A DNA stretch of 64,000 bases from Lentilactobacillus fungorum. GTDB lineage: Bacteria; Bacillota; Bacilli; Lactobacillales; Lactobacillaceae. This document shows, one piece after another, positions 41,481-49,982 of this stretch. The translations under genes and the position numbers were made by a program. Under the pieces are notes generated by a model that was not told where the DNA came from, searched no databases, and was given only the letters and a program-made list of their open reading frames with translations. Numbering within the stretch: the stretch's first letter is position 1; every line of letters begins with the position of its first letter. The DNA lies in contig NZ_BNJR01000007.1 in assembly GCF_016860605.1 (NCBI RefSeq), forward strand, positions 124,001 through 188,000, read 5' to 3'.

Positions 41481-43310
41481 ATGACACGTGTGATTGGTGT
41501 TGATATTGGTAATTCCTCAACCGAGGTCGCTTTAGCTGACGTCTTTGATAATGGTGAAGTGAAGTTCCTGGGATCAGGAATTGCAGCAACAACTGGAATC
41601 AAAGGAACCAAGCAAAACTTGATTGGGGTTAAGGATTCAATTAATTCTGTCTTACAATCTACCCACACCGACCTGTCGTCAGTTGATTTAATCCGGATCA
41701 ATGAAGCAACGCCTGTCATTGGTGATGTTGCGATGGAAACAATTACCGAAACGATTATTACTGAATCAACTATGATCGGTCATAATCCAGGAACTCCAGG
41801 CGGTGTTGGTACAGGCACTGGCTACACGGTCGGACTAGTTGACCTTCTTCATCAAAGTGATCATTCTCGTAATTACATTGTCTTGATTCCAAAGGAAGTT
41901 GATTTTGCTGATGCAGCTAAATTGATTGATGCTTATGTTGAATCGGGTTTTCATATCACTGCTGCAATTATGCAAAGTGATGATGGCGTTTTGGTTGATA
42001 ACCGGTTGAAACATAAAATCCCGATTGTTGATGAGGTGGCTGGCATTGATAAAGTGCCGATTAATATGCTAGCGGCTGTTGAAGTGGCTCCGCAAGGCCG
42101 AGTGATTTCTCAGTTATCTAATCCGTATGGAATTGCAACTTTGTTTGGATTGTCTTCAGACGAAACCAAAAATATCGTGCCGGTTGCTCGAGCATTAATT
42201 GGGAACCGTTCTGCGGTTGTTATCAAGACACCTAAGGGAGATGTTAAGGCGCGTGTGATCCCTGCCGGAACAATTTATATTCAAGGCAATAAGGGAAAAG
42301 CACAGGTTGACGTTGCCGCCGGTGCCGAAGCAATCATGAAGACGGTCAATGAGTTTGATTCGATCGATGATATTACGGGCAAATCAGGTACCAATGTTGG
42401 CGGAATGCTTGAAAAGGTTCGCCAGACAATGGCAAGTTTAACTGACAAGCAGAACAAGGATATTGCGATTCAGGATTTATTAGCGGTTAATACATCCGTT
42501 CCGGTCAAAGTAACTGGTGGTCTTGCAGGTGAATTTTCAATGGAGCAAGCAGTGGGAATTGCGGCAATGGTTAAATCAGATCACTTGCAAATGCAAATCA
42601 TTGCCAACTTGATTGAAGATGAACTGCATGTCCCAGTGGAAATTGGTGGTGCTGAAGCCGAAGCAGCTATCTTAGGTGCTTTGACAACTCCAGGAACTAA
42701 CAAGCCAATGGCGATTTTAGATTTAGGGGCTGGCTCAACGGACGCCTCAATTATCAACAGGGAAGATAAGAAGGTGGCCATTCATTTAGCCGGTGCCGGA
42801 GACATGGTTTCAATGATCATCAACTCTGAGCTTGGCTTAGATGATCTCTACCTTGCAGAAGATATTAAACGATATCCGCTTGCAAAAGTTGAAAATCTTT
42901 TCCAGTTGCGACATGAAGATGGTTCGGTTCAATTCTTTGAGAAGCCACTACCAGCTAACTTGTTTGCAAGAGTGGTTGCGATTAAGCCCAATGGCTATGA
43001 ACCGCTTCCAGGTAATCTTGGCATTGAAAAAGTGAAATTAGTCCGACAAACTGCGAAGAGGCGAGTTTTCGTGACAAATGCGATTAGAGCTTTGAAACAC
43101 GTTAGCCCAACAGGCAATATTCGCGATATTCCATTCGTTGTCTTAGTTGGCGGCTCTGCTTTGGATTTTGAAATTCCCCAGTTGGTAACTGATGCTTTAT
43201 CGCATTACAACTTGGTTGCTGGTCGAGGAAATGTTCGAGGTGTTGAAGGACCACGTAATGCCGTTGCAACCGGACTAATTCTTTCATATGCAAACGAGAA
43301 AAGAGGATAA
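41481..43310 (+). CDS. pduG: Diol dehydratase reactivase large subunit
   Basis: 609 residues with an actin/Hsp70-like ATPase fold: VIGVDIGNSSTEVALA and LDLGAGSTDASII phosphate loops. It exchanges damaged cobalamin out of the dehydratase at the cost of ATP, with PduH. It lies directly after pduE. Confidence 0.96.
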   Translation: MTRVIGVDIGNSSTEVALADVFDNGEVKFLGSGIAATTGIKGTKQNLIGVKDSINSVLQSTHTDLSSVDLIRINEATPVIGDVAMETITETIITESTMIGHNPGTPGGVGTGTGYTVGLVDLLHQSDHSRNYIVLIPKEVDFADAAKLIDAYVESGFHITAAIMQSDDGVLVDNRLKHKIPIVDEVAGIDKVPINMLAAVEVAPQGRVISQLSNPYGIATLFGLSSDETKNIVPVARALIGNRSAVVIKTPKGDVKARVIPAGTIYIQGNKGKAQVDVAAGAEAIMKTVNEFDSIDDITGKSGTNVGGMLEKVRQTMASLTDKQNKDIAIQDLLAVNTSVPVKVTGGLAGEFSMEQAVGIAAMVKSDHLQMQIIANLIEDELHVPVEIGGAEAEAAILGALTTPGTNKPMAILDLGAGSTDASIINREDKKVAIHLAGAGDMVSMIINSELGLDDLYLAEDIKRYPLAKVENLFQLRHEDGSVQFFEKPLPANLFARVVAIKPNGYEPLPGNLGIEKVKLVRQTAKRRVFVTNAIRALKHVSPTGNIRDIPFVVLVGGSALDFEIPQLVTDALSHYNLVAGRGNVRGVEGPRNAVATGLILSYANEKRG

Positions 43311-43313
43311 CGC

Positions 43314-43667
43314 ATGGCAATCGATAACGATAGACCTGCAATTTTCATAGCTTTGCCCAATCAATTGAATAACAAGGTCCCTGACGAGTTAAAGCCAATG
43401 CTGCATGGAATTGAAGAAGAACAAATTCCCTTTCAAACCATGCAAGTAGAAGATGCGAATTCGGCAGTGGCCAGAGCTTATCAAGCGGCAGTGGCCTCAC
43501 GGTTATCGGTTGGCATCTCGTTTGACGATCAACAAATTGTGGTTCATTACAAAAATTTAAAACCAAATGAGCCACTTTTTGTGGTTCCTATCGACAACCC
43601 AACGAACATTCGAAAGGTTGGGGCCAACGCTGCAAGATTGGTCAAAGGAGTGCCATTTAAGAAATAA
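43314..43667 (+). CDS. pduH: Diol dehydratase reactivase small subunit
   Basis: A 117-residue DdrB/PduH family protein (RPAIFIALPNQ, HGIEEEQIPFQ, SRLSVGISFDDQ). It starts 3 bases after pduG behind AGAGGAT. It structurally mimics the dehydratase beta subunit and displaces it during reactivation. Confidence 0.94.
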   Translation: MAIDNDRPAIFIALPNQLNNKVPDELKPMLHGIEEEQIPFQTMQVEDANSAVARAYQAAVASRLSVGISFDDQQIVVHYKNLKPNEPLFVVPIDNPTNIRKVGANAARLVKGVPFKK

Positions 43668-43689
43668 AGACAGGACAGGTGAGTGATTT

Positions 43690-44349
43690 ATGGAATCAAT
43701 TGGATATCTTGAAGTCGAGGGTCTGTCTGGTGCGATCGTTGCTGCTGATAGAATGCTTAAAACTGCTCAAGTTCAATTGAAGTTTCTTGAGAATACAAAA
43801 GGAAATGGTTGGATTACCGTCTCAGTAACCGGTGATGTTGCCGCCGTCGAAGCCGCAATTGATGCTGGGAAAGGTGAGATGGGTGATCGAGTTGCCGGTT
43901 CAATGGTAATCGCTAACCCAGCCCCTGGGATCAGCGAGTTGGGCAAAAACGATGCCATTAAGAGCAAGTTTGATGCCGCAACTGAATACGATGATTCAGA
44001 TGACGACGGCCCAGACGATGATGGTCCAGATGGTGGCGGTGCTGCTAGTGGGCCAAAACCTAACGGGCCAAAAGACAGTGGCAACGGTGGCTCGGGTGCC
44101 AAGCCAAGTGGTAGTCAATCGACCAGCACGAGCGCAACGTCTAAAAAAGACGAAGCTAAATCAGCTGCCAAACCAGCTGAAAAAGCCGCTCCAAAGCCGA
44201 CTGAAAACTCAACCACAAAGGCGACTACGACCAAAGCAGCAACGACTAAGTCAAGTGCTTCCAAAGCACCAAGTAAGGCTGCTAGTCAAGTTAGCCGGTC
44301 TAAGCGTTCGACTGCAAGGCGAACAACAAGAAAACAGACTAAGAAATAA
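43690..44349 (+). CDS. pduK: BMC shell protein PduK with a long acidic-then-cationic tail
   Basis: 219 residues. One BMC domain (about 1-95: GYLEVEGLSGAIVAADRML, WITVSVTGDVAAVEAAIDAG) is followed by an acidic Gly/Pro linker (DDDGPDDDGPDGGG), then about 90 residues rich in Lys, Ala, Thr and Ser ending KRSTARRTTRKQTKK. Salmonella PduK instead ends in a small Cys-rich extension; no such cysteines are here. The strongly basic end suggests contact with acidic partners or nucleic acid, or a targeting role; unproven. Confidence 0.88.
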   Translation: MESIGYLEVEGLSGAIVAADRMLKTAQVQLKFLENTKGNGWITVSVTGDVAAVEAAIDAGKGEMGDRVAGSMVIANPAPGISELGKNDAIKSKFDAATEYDDSDDDGPDDDGPDGGGAASGPKPNGPKDSGNGGSGAKPSGSQSTSTSATSKKDEAKSAAKPAEKAAPKPTENSTTKATTTKAATTKSSASKAPSKAASQVSRSKRSTARRTTRKQTKK

Positions 44350-44408
44350 TAAACAAAAACGATGCCACGCAACTGGTCAGTTTAATAGCTGATTGTAGAT
44401 TGGCAATA

Positions 44409-44528
44409 AAAGACAGCTCCGCAAAGCAACAATCTGTGCGTAAGTACCGCTGAGAAAAATGCCAGAATTGGGAATTTTTCTCAGCGAAGACTTAAACCCC
44501 GGTTGTTAACCGCTTTGCTCCGCTCACT
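44409..44528 (-). repeat. Hairpin element inside the pdu operon, between pduK and pduJ
   Basis: Left end AAGACAGCTCCGCAAAGCAA and right end GCTTTGCTCCGCTCACT. The inner stem CGCTGAGAAAAA pairs fully with TTTTTCTCAGCG. It ends 7 bases before the pduJ ribosome site GGAGG and makes by far the largest gap inside the operon (199 bases). Confidence 0.9.
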
Positions 44529-44548
44529 AAAAAATGGAGGAATTTATT

Positions 44549-44830
44549 ATGAATAACGCACTTGGAATGATTGAAACAAAAGGATTAGTTGGCTCAATTG
44601 AAGCTGCCGATGCAATGGTTAAAGCAGCTAACGTTGTCTTGATTGGTCAAGAAAAGATTGGTAGTGGATTAGTAACTGTCATGGTTCGTGGCGATGTTGG
44701 TGCCGTTAAAGCTGCCGTTGATGCTGGGGTTTCTGCCGCAGAAAACGTTGGTGAAGTTTTAACCTCGTTTGTAATTCCTCGTCCACACTCAGAAGTTGAA
44801 GGGATCTTGCCAAATATTGACAAAAAGTAA
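44549..44830 (+). CDS. pduJ: Microcompartment shell protein PduJ
   Basis: A 93-residue BMC protein, [20 protein letters not shown] with [20 protein letters not shown], close to PduA. ATG 44549 lies 8 nt after GGAGG; the in-frame ATG at 44534 precedes that site and is rejected. PduJ is typically the most abundant shell protein; here its mRNA leader contains a hairpin element. Confidence 0.95.
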   Translation: MNNALGMIETKGLVGSIEAADAMVKAANVVLIGQEKIGSGLVTVMVRGDVGAVKAAVDAGVSAAENVGEVLTSFVIPRPHSEVEGILPNIDKK

Positions 44831-44862
44831 TTCAAATTCAATATAAGGACGGTTAGCAATTT

Positions 44863-45504
44863 ATGGAAATTACTGAAGATAAAATTCGACAACTAATCCG
44901 GCAAGTGATTAGTGAACAAAACGACCCATATCGAGTACCAATCGGTGTTTCAAATCATCATATTCATTTAAGCCAAGCGGATTTTGATAAGCTTTTCCCT
45001 GGTCAACAAATGAAGATTAAAAAGCAACTAAAGCAGCCAGGCGAATTTGCGACTGAACAAACGGCCGACATTATCGGCCCAACAGGAACCATTGAGCACG
45101 TCCGGGTTCTTGGACCGGTACGGTCACATTCACAAGTTGAAATTGCACGTTCAGAATGTTTTGGTCTGGGAATTGATGCCCCAATTCGTTTGTCAGGTCA
45201 TCTTGATGGGACGCCTTCGGTTAAAGTTCGAACAAAAGATGCTGAAATCACCATTCAAGGTGTGATTGTAGCCAAACGGCACATTCATATGAGTTTGGAA
45301 GATGCTAAACGATTCGGCGTAAAAATGGGAGATATTGTTTCCGTTCAAATTGAATCTCAGGACCGTCGAACAACTTATGATGACGTTGTTTGCCGACCAC
45401 GAAAAGATTTTGTCCTGGAAATGCACCTAGATACGGACGAAGCCAGTGCGGCTAATGTTCGGGATGACACGGTTGGTCATATTGTTCTCCCAAAGGAAAA
45501 TTAA
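44863..45504 (+). CDS. pduL: Phosphate propanoyltransferase PduL
   Basis: 213 residues. A short N-terminal amphipathic helix (DKIRQLIRQVISEQ) precedes two barrel domains with zinc ligands in NHHIHLS and KRHIHMS. It converts propanoyl-CoA + phosphate to propanoyl-phosphate + CoA in the lumen, recycling CoA. Confidence 0.96.
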   Translation: MEITEDKIRQLIRQVISEQNDPYRVPIGVSNHHIHLSQADFDKLFPGQQMKIKKQLKQPGEFATEQTADIIGPTGTIEHVRVLGPVRSHSQVEIARSECFGLGIDAPIRLSGHLDGTPSVKVRTKDAEITIQGVIVAKRHIHMSLEDAKRFGVKMGDIVSVQIESQDRRTTYDDVVCRPRKDFVLEMHLDTDEASAANVRDDTVGHIVLPKEN

Positions 45505-45538
45505 GGTTTTGAACAAACAATGAAGGTTGGTGGCCAAA

Positions 45539-46042
45539 ATGGATCATATTGTTGAGCAAGTACTGGCTAAAATCAGGCAGCGCGAACACCAATCTTACGA
45601 AGTTGATTATTCCAGTGAAGGATCTGTCCCTAACAACGGAATTTATACCGATTATGCCAACGTCACGATTGATAATGTCACGATTCCATTATTAGCGAAC
45701 GTTTACCGGCTTAATTTGGATGATCCTTGGACAAAGTGGATATTACAGGGAATAAGTTTCCAAGTAGACTTTACTTTTCAGATTAGTTCATCAATGGTCA
45801 ACTTTATTCCGAAAAAGATGTTGTTAGATTGGCCCGTTTCATTTGTTGTTGATCAAAAACGGGTTGTCAAAGCATTTTATCAAAAGGCAATCAGTCGTTT
45901 AGATCTTGCTACGCTGCCGGATAATTCAATTGTAGTTGTAACCCCAAATCAAAAACTGACAAGTGAGGCTGAGCAAATTAGTCAGCTTAAGCAAATGATA
46001 ATAAAGATGAGGACTGATGAAAATTGTATATGGCACGAGTAA
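45539..46042 (+). CDS. pduM: Microcompartment protein PduM
   Basis: About 167 residues, starting MDHIVEQVLAKIRQRE (helical, encapsulation-peptide-like), followed by a beta-rich core. PduM is needed for proper compartment assembly, mechanism unclear. ATG 45539 is taken over TTG 45527. It overlaps pduN by 19 bases. Confidence 0.85.
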   Translation: MDHIVEQVLAKIRQREHQSYEVDYSSEGSVPNNGIYTDYANVTIDNVTIPLLANVYRLNLDDPWTKWILQGISFQVDFTFQISSSMVNFIPKKMLLDWPVSFVVDQKRVVKAFYQKAISRLDLATLPDNSIVVVTPNQKLTSEAEQISQLKQMIIKMRTDENCIWHE

Positions 46043-46293
46043 TGGGAAGCGTTGTTGCAACCCAAAAAGATCGTTCATTGATCGGCCGAAAGCTCATGAT
46101 TGTTCAGCCAGTAGATTCTGAAGGCCACCCAACACGGTCTGAAGAAGTCGCTGCTGACACAGTTGGTGCGGGGATTGGCGAATATGTATTATTGGTACGT
46201 GGTGCTGGTGCCCGAAGAGCAACGGTCAGTCAAGTTCAAAACGATGTCAACGATTGTTCAATTGTCGGGATTATTGATCGATTTGATAAATGA
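46024..46293 (+). CDS. pduN: Pentameric vertex protein PduN (EutN/CcmL)
   Basis: An 89-residue EutN/CcmL family protein: ARVMGSVVATQKDRSLIGRKL, TVGAGIGEYVLLVRG, VGIIDRF. It caps the vertices of the shell. TTG 46024 (giving MYMARV) aligns with the MHLARV start of Salmonella PduN and spaces correctly from GAGGA. Confidence 0.94.
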   Translation: MYMARVMGSVVATQKDRSLIGRKLMIVQPVDSEGHPTRSEEVAADTVGAGIGEYVLLVRGAGARRATVSQVQNDVNDCSIVGIIDRFDK

Positions 46294-46310
46294 TAAAGAA
46301 GGGATTTTAA

Positions 46311-46901
46311 ATGGCCATTTACACAAAGGGCGGCGATAAAGGAAAGACAAGCCTTTTTGATGGTGAGCGGGTGTCAAAAGATTCGTTGCGGGTATCAACT
46401 TATGGTACTTTCGACGAACTAAACGCTAATATTTCACTCGCTGATAAATTCTGTATTAGTAAGCGAAATAAGGAAATTTTGCAGCGGGTTGAGTATCGGA
46501 TGTTCTTTCTTCAAGGAGAGATTGCGACTCAAGATGCTGAAAAATTCCGCTCCCAAAGCAGAATCATAACGGATGACGACGTTCACTATCTTGAATCGAT
46601 AATTGACAACTATACAGCTCAATTACCGAAAGTTACCAGTTTTATTTTGCCAGGCTCAAGTCTTGCCGGCGCTCAACTTCATGTCTGCCGCACGGTATGT
46701 CGAAGAGCCGAACGACAACTGGTATCGTTTATGAAGGTAAACCCTGTGAGACCAGAAATTGAAAGATACGTCAATCGACTTTCAGACTTTCTCTACATCA
46801 TGGCACGTTCAGAAGACCATGAGGATTATCTTGAAAAGGTTATCGGAGAGGTTGTTCAACGGTACTATAAAGCGATAGGAAGGTTAAATGACCATGGATA
46901 A
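46311..46901 (+). CDS. pduO: ATP:cob(I)alamin adenosyltransferase PduO (N-terminal type only)
   Basis: A 196-residue PduO-type ATR: YTKGGDKGKTSLFDGERVSKD (ATP site), LQGEIAT, FILPGSSLAGAQLHVCRTVCRRAER. It makes adenosylcobalamin for PduCDE. The C-terminal GlcG/HbpS domain fused in Salmonella PduO is a separate gene here, overlapping by 14 bases. Confidence 0.95.
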   Translation: MAIYTKGGDKGKTSLFDGERVSKDSLRVSTYGTFDELNANISLADKFCISKRNKEILQRVEYRMFFLQGEIATQDAEKFRSQSRIITDDDVHYLESIIDNYTAQLPKVTSFILPGSSLAGAQLHVCRTVCRRAERQLVSFMKVNPVRPEIERYVNRLSDFLYIMARSEDHEDYLEKVIGEVVQRYYKAIGRLNDHG

Positions 46902-47379
46902 AGAACAAATTAACCAAATCGTAAAAGAAGTTTTAGCTAAAGAATCAGATGCGCCAAGCACAACCAATGTGTTTGACCGACATAAAATGGAAAAAGTAAT
47001 TGACGCAGCCGTTGCTAAGGCAGACGAATTACACGTTGGGGTCACAATTTGTATTATGGACATTACAACAACGGTACAAATGTTGTACCATATGCCGAAT
47101 GCAAACTTAGTGAGTTCAACATTAGCACCAAAAAAAGCATGGTCTGCTATTGCGATGAAAGAACCAACCAAGGATATTAGTAAAGATATTCAACCTGGTG
47201 GCCCGCTCTACCAGATGGAAACGATGCTTGATGGGAAGCTTGTCTCATTTCCAGGTGGTATCCCATTAATCGAAAATGGACAGATAATTGGTGCTATTGG
47301 TTGCAGCGGTGGCTTAATCGAAGAAGATCAAGCCATTTGTGAAGCAGCCGTTCAAGAATTTTCTAAGGAGCGTATGTGA
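46888..47379 (+). CDS. GlcG/HbpS-like protein (detached PduO C-terminal domain)
   Basis: 163 residues. An N-terminal helix (KEQINQIVKEVLAKES), probably an encapsulation peptide, precedes the GlcG/DUF336 domain (HVGVTICIMDITTTVQML, FPGGIPLIENGQIIGAIGCSGG). In Salmonella this domain is fused to PduO; its role may be heme or corrinoid handling. The start ATG 46888 or 46894 is uncertain. Confidence 0.88.
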   Translation: MTMDKEQINQIVKEVLAKESDAPSTTNVFDRHKMEKVIDAAVAKADELHVGVTICIMDITTTVQMLYHMPNANLVSSTLAPKKAWSAIAMKEPTKDISKDIQPGGPLYQMETMLDGKLVSFPGGIPLIENGQIIGAIGCSGGLIEEDQAICEAAVQEFSKERM

Positions 47380-47382
47380 GAT

Positions 47383-48825
47383 ATGCAAGAACAGAATATT
47401 GAAGAAGCAATCAGAAGAATTCTCAAAGAAGAATTAAGCGGTCAATCACAATCTGGTGCTGATAATAATGCAGCCCAACCGACAGGACTTGGGAACGGGA
47501 TCTTTGAAACTGTTGATGAAGCAATTGCAGCTGCTAAACAAGCCCAAGAAATTTATGCCGATAAGCCAATGGCATTTCGTAAGAAAGTGATCAAAGCGAT
47601 TCAAGATGGTTTTGGACCAAAGATCCATTACATTGCCCAAGCTACGCGTGATGAAACCGGTATGGGAACTGTTGAAGCAAAGGAAACAAAGTTGAAGAAT
47701 GCTTTGTATAACACTGCTGGTCCCGATAGTTTGAAGCCAGATGTTGAGACCGGTGATGGCGGCATGGTGATGTACGAATACACGCCATTTGGTGTTATTG
47801 GTGGAGTTGGCCCAAGCACGAACCCTGGTGAAACGGTTATTAACAATTCCATCATGATGTTGGCTGGCGGCAACGCCTTATTCTTTGGTGCTCATCCGGG
47901 TGCTAAAAATATTACTCGTTGGATGATTGAGCATCTGAATGAATTTGTATACAAGGCTACTGGACTTCGTAACTTAGTGGTCTCACTAGCAACCCCTTCA
48001 ATCGAATCGGTTCAACAGATGATGCATCATCCAGATATTGCAATGCTTGCCGTAACTGGCGGTCCAGCTGTTGTTCATCAGGCATTGATTAGTGGTAAAA
48101 AAGCTGTTGGTGCTGGTGCTGGTAACCCACCTGCAATGGTTGACGATACAGCCAATATTGATTTAGCTGCCCATGATATTGTCACTTCTTGTGGCTTTGA
48201 TAACAATATTTTATGTACTGCTGAAAAGGAAGTTGTTGTTCAAGACGACGTTAAGGATCAATTGATTGAAAAAATGCAGCAGGATGGTGCCTTCTTATTG
48301 AAGGATCAGGATAAGATTGATGAAATTGCTCATATGACTATCCAAGAAAATGGTACCCCAGATCGTAAATTTGTTGGTAAAGATGCAACCTTTATTTTAG
48401 ATGAAGCTGGTGTTTCATACACGGGTCATCCAACGGTTGTAATCTTTGAAGCTAAGAAAGATCACCCATTAGTAACAACAGAAATGTTAATGCCATTATT
48501 GCCGATTGTTTCCTGCCCAACGTTTGAAGATGTTTTGAAGACAGCGGTTGAAGTTGAAGGTGGCAACCATCATACTGCTTCAATTCACTCAGAAAACATT
48601 CCTCATATCAATAAAGCTGCACATCGGATGAATACTTCAATTTTTGTTGCTAATGGCCCAACCTTTGCTGCAACGGGCGTTGGTGATAATGGTTACTGGA
48701 GCGGAGATGCTGCATTAACAATTGCTACTCCAACTGGTGAAGGAACAACAACTGCTAAGACATTTACCCGTCGTCGTCGCTTCAATTGCCCAGAAGGATT
48801 CTCATTACGTTCATGGGAGGTCTAA
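47383..48825 (+). CDS. pduP: CoA-acylating propionaldehyde dehydrogenase PduP
   Basis: 480 residues. The N-terminal targeting helix IEEAIRRILKEELSG and a short linker lead into the aldehyde dehydrogenase fold with the catalytic Cys in NNILCTAEKEVVV. It oxidises propanal (or 3-HPA) with NAD and CoA to the acyl-CoA inside the compartment. Confidence 0.96.
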   Translation: MQEQNIEEAIRRILKEELSGQSQSGADNNAAQPTGLGNGIFETVDEAIAAAKQAQEIYADKPMAFRKKVIKAIQDGFGPKIHYIAQATRDETGMGTVEAKETKLKNALYNTAGPDSLKPDVETGDGGMVMYEYTPFGVIGGVGPSTNPGETVINNSIMMLAGGNALFFGAHPGAKNITRWMIEHLNEFVYKATGLRNLVVSLATPSIESVQQMMHHPDIAMLAVTGGPAVVHQALISGKKAVGAGAGNPPAMVDDTANIDLAAHDIVTSCGFDNNILCTAEKEVVVQDDVKDQLIEKMQQDGAFLLKDQDKIDEIAHMTIQENGTPDRKFVGKDATFILDEAGVSYTGHPTVVIFEAKKDHPLVTTEMLMPLLPIVSCPTFEDVLKTAVEVEGGNHHTASIHSENIPHINKAAHRMNTSIFVANGPTFAATGVGDNGYWSGDAALTIATPTGEGTTTAKTFTRRRRFNCPEGFSLRSWEV

Positions 48826-48831
48826 TACAAG

Positions 48832-49953
48832 ATGGAAGAAATTCGGATTCCAACTAAAATATTTTCGGGTAATGATAGCTTAGACTGGTTACAGAACCTA
48901 AAGGGCAAGAAAATTTTGATGGTTTGCGATGCCTTTTTACCTAATACACCAACGTTGGACAAAATTAAAGGTGAAGTTGACGGTAACAATGACGTGTCGA
49001 TTTTCTCAGACGTTAAACCTGATCCACCTTTGGATAATATTATGGAAGGCGTTGAACAGTTTGGTAAAGTTAAACCAAACATCATTGTTGGGATTGGTGG
49101 TGGCTCTGCCATTGATACCGGTAAAGCCATCCGGTTCTTTGGTGAAAAAGTTTATCATTGCAAGATTGAAAGCTTCGTTGCCATTCCGACGACCAGTGGT
49201 ACTGGTTCAGAAGTCACCAATACAAGTGTTGTTTCAGATACGAAGAATCATACCAAAATGCCAATTATGAAGGATTATTTAACCCCAGATATTGCGTTAC
49301 TGGATCCCGAGCTGGTAATGACTGCACCAAAGAGTGTCACCGCATTCTCCGGGCTGGATGTTTTAACCCACTCGCTTGAATCACTGGTTTCTCGTGATGC
49401 CAATACCATTACAGATGCTTTGGCTGAAAAGGGAATTGATGTGATTACCCACTGCTTAGTTGAATGTTACAAGCATGGTGATAATGAAGCGGCCCGCAAA
49501 GTTGTTCACGAAGCATCGTGTGCAGCCGGAATCGCGTTTAACAACGCCGGTCTAGGAATTGCCCACTCACTAGCCCATCAATTGGGAGCTAACTTCCATG
49601 TTCCTCATGGATTAGCTTGTGCAATGCTTTTGCCACACGTTGTTGAATACAATGCCAGTCATTCGGAAACTGCTTTGCACAAATACGGTGCAGCTATTAA
49701 GAAAGCTGGTTTAGTATCACAGGGAATGAGTGATCGAATTGCCGTTCAACGAATTGCGGCTAAGATTCGTCAAATGATGGTTCAAATGGATTGCCCACAA
49801 ACATTACGGGCATTTGGCGTTGACCCTGCTGATGCTGAAAAGAAGACTGACATTGTTGTCGCGGATGCTAAAAAGGACGGTACTTTCCCAGGAAATCCTG
49901 TCGTACCAACTGATGACGACTTACGAGCAATTTATCATAAGGTCATTAAGTAA
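48832..49953 (+). CDS. pduQ: Iron-dependent propanol dehydrogenase PduQ
   Basis: A 373-residue group III Fe-ADH with GIGGGSAIDTGKAI, PTTSGTGSEVTNTSV and metal ligands in HSLAHQLGANFHVPHG. It reduces propanal or 3-HPA to propanol or 1,3-propanediol while regenerating NAD in the lumen. Its ribosome site GGGAGG overlaps the pduP stop. Confidence 0.95.
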   Translation: MEEIRIPTKIFSGNDSLDWLQNLKGKKILMVCDAFLPNTPTLDKIKGEVDGNNDVSIFSDVKPDPPLDNIMEGVEQFGKVKPNIIVGIGGGSAIDTGKAIRFFGEKVYHCKIESFVAIPTTSGTGSEVTNTSVVSDTKNHTKMPIMKDYLTPDIALLDPELVMTAPKSVTAFSGLDVLTHSLESLVSRDANTITDALAEKGIDVITHCLVECYKHGDNEAARKVVHEASCAAGIAFNNAGLGIAHSLAHQLGANFHVPHGLACAMLLPHVVEYNASHSETALHKYGAAIKKAGLVSQGMSDRIAVQRIAAKIRQMMVQMDCPQTLRAFGVDPADAEKKTDIVVADAKKDGTFPGNPVVPTDDDLRAIYHKVIK

Positions 49954-49982
49954 TTAAATTATAGACAGAGAGGAAGCACAGT

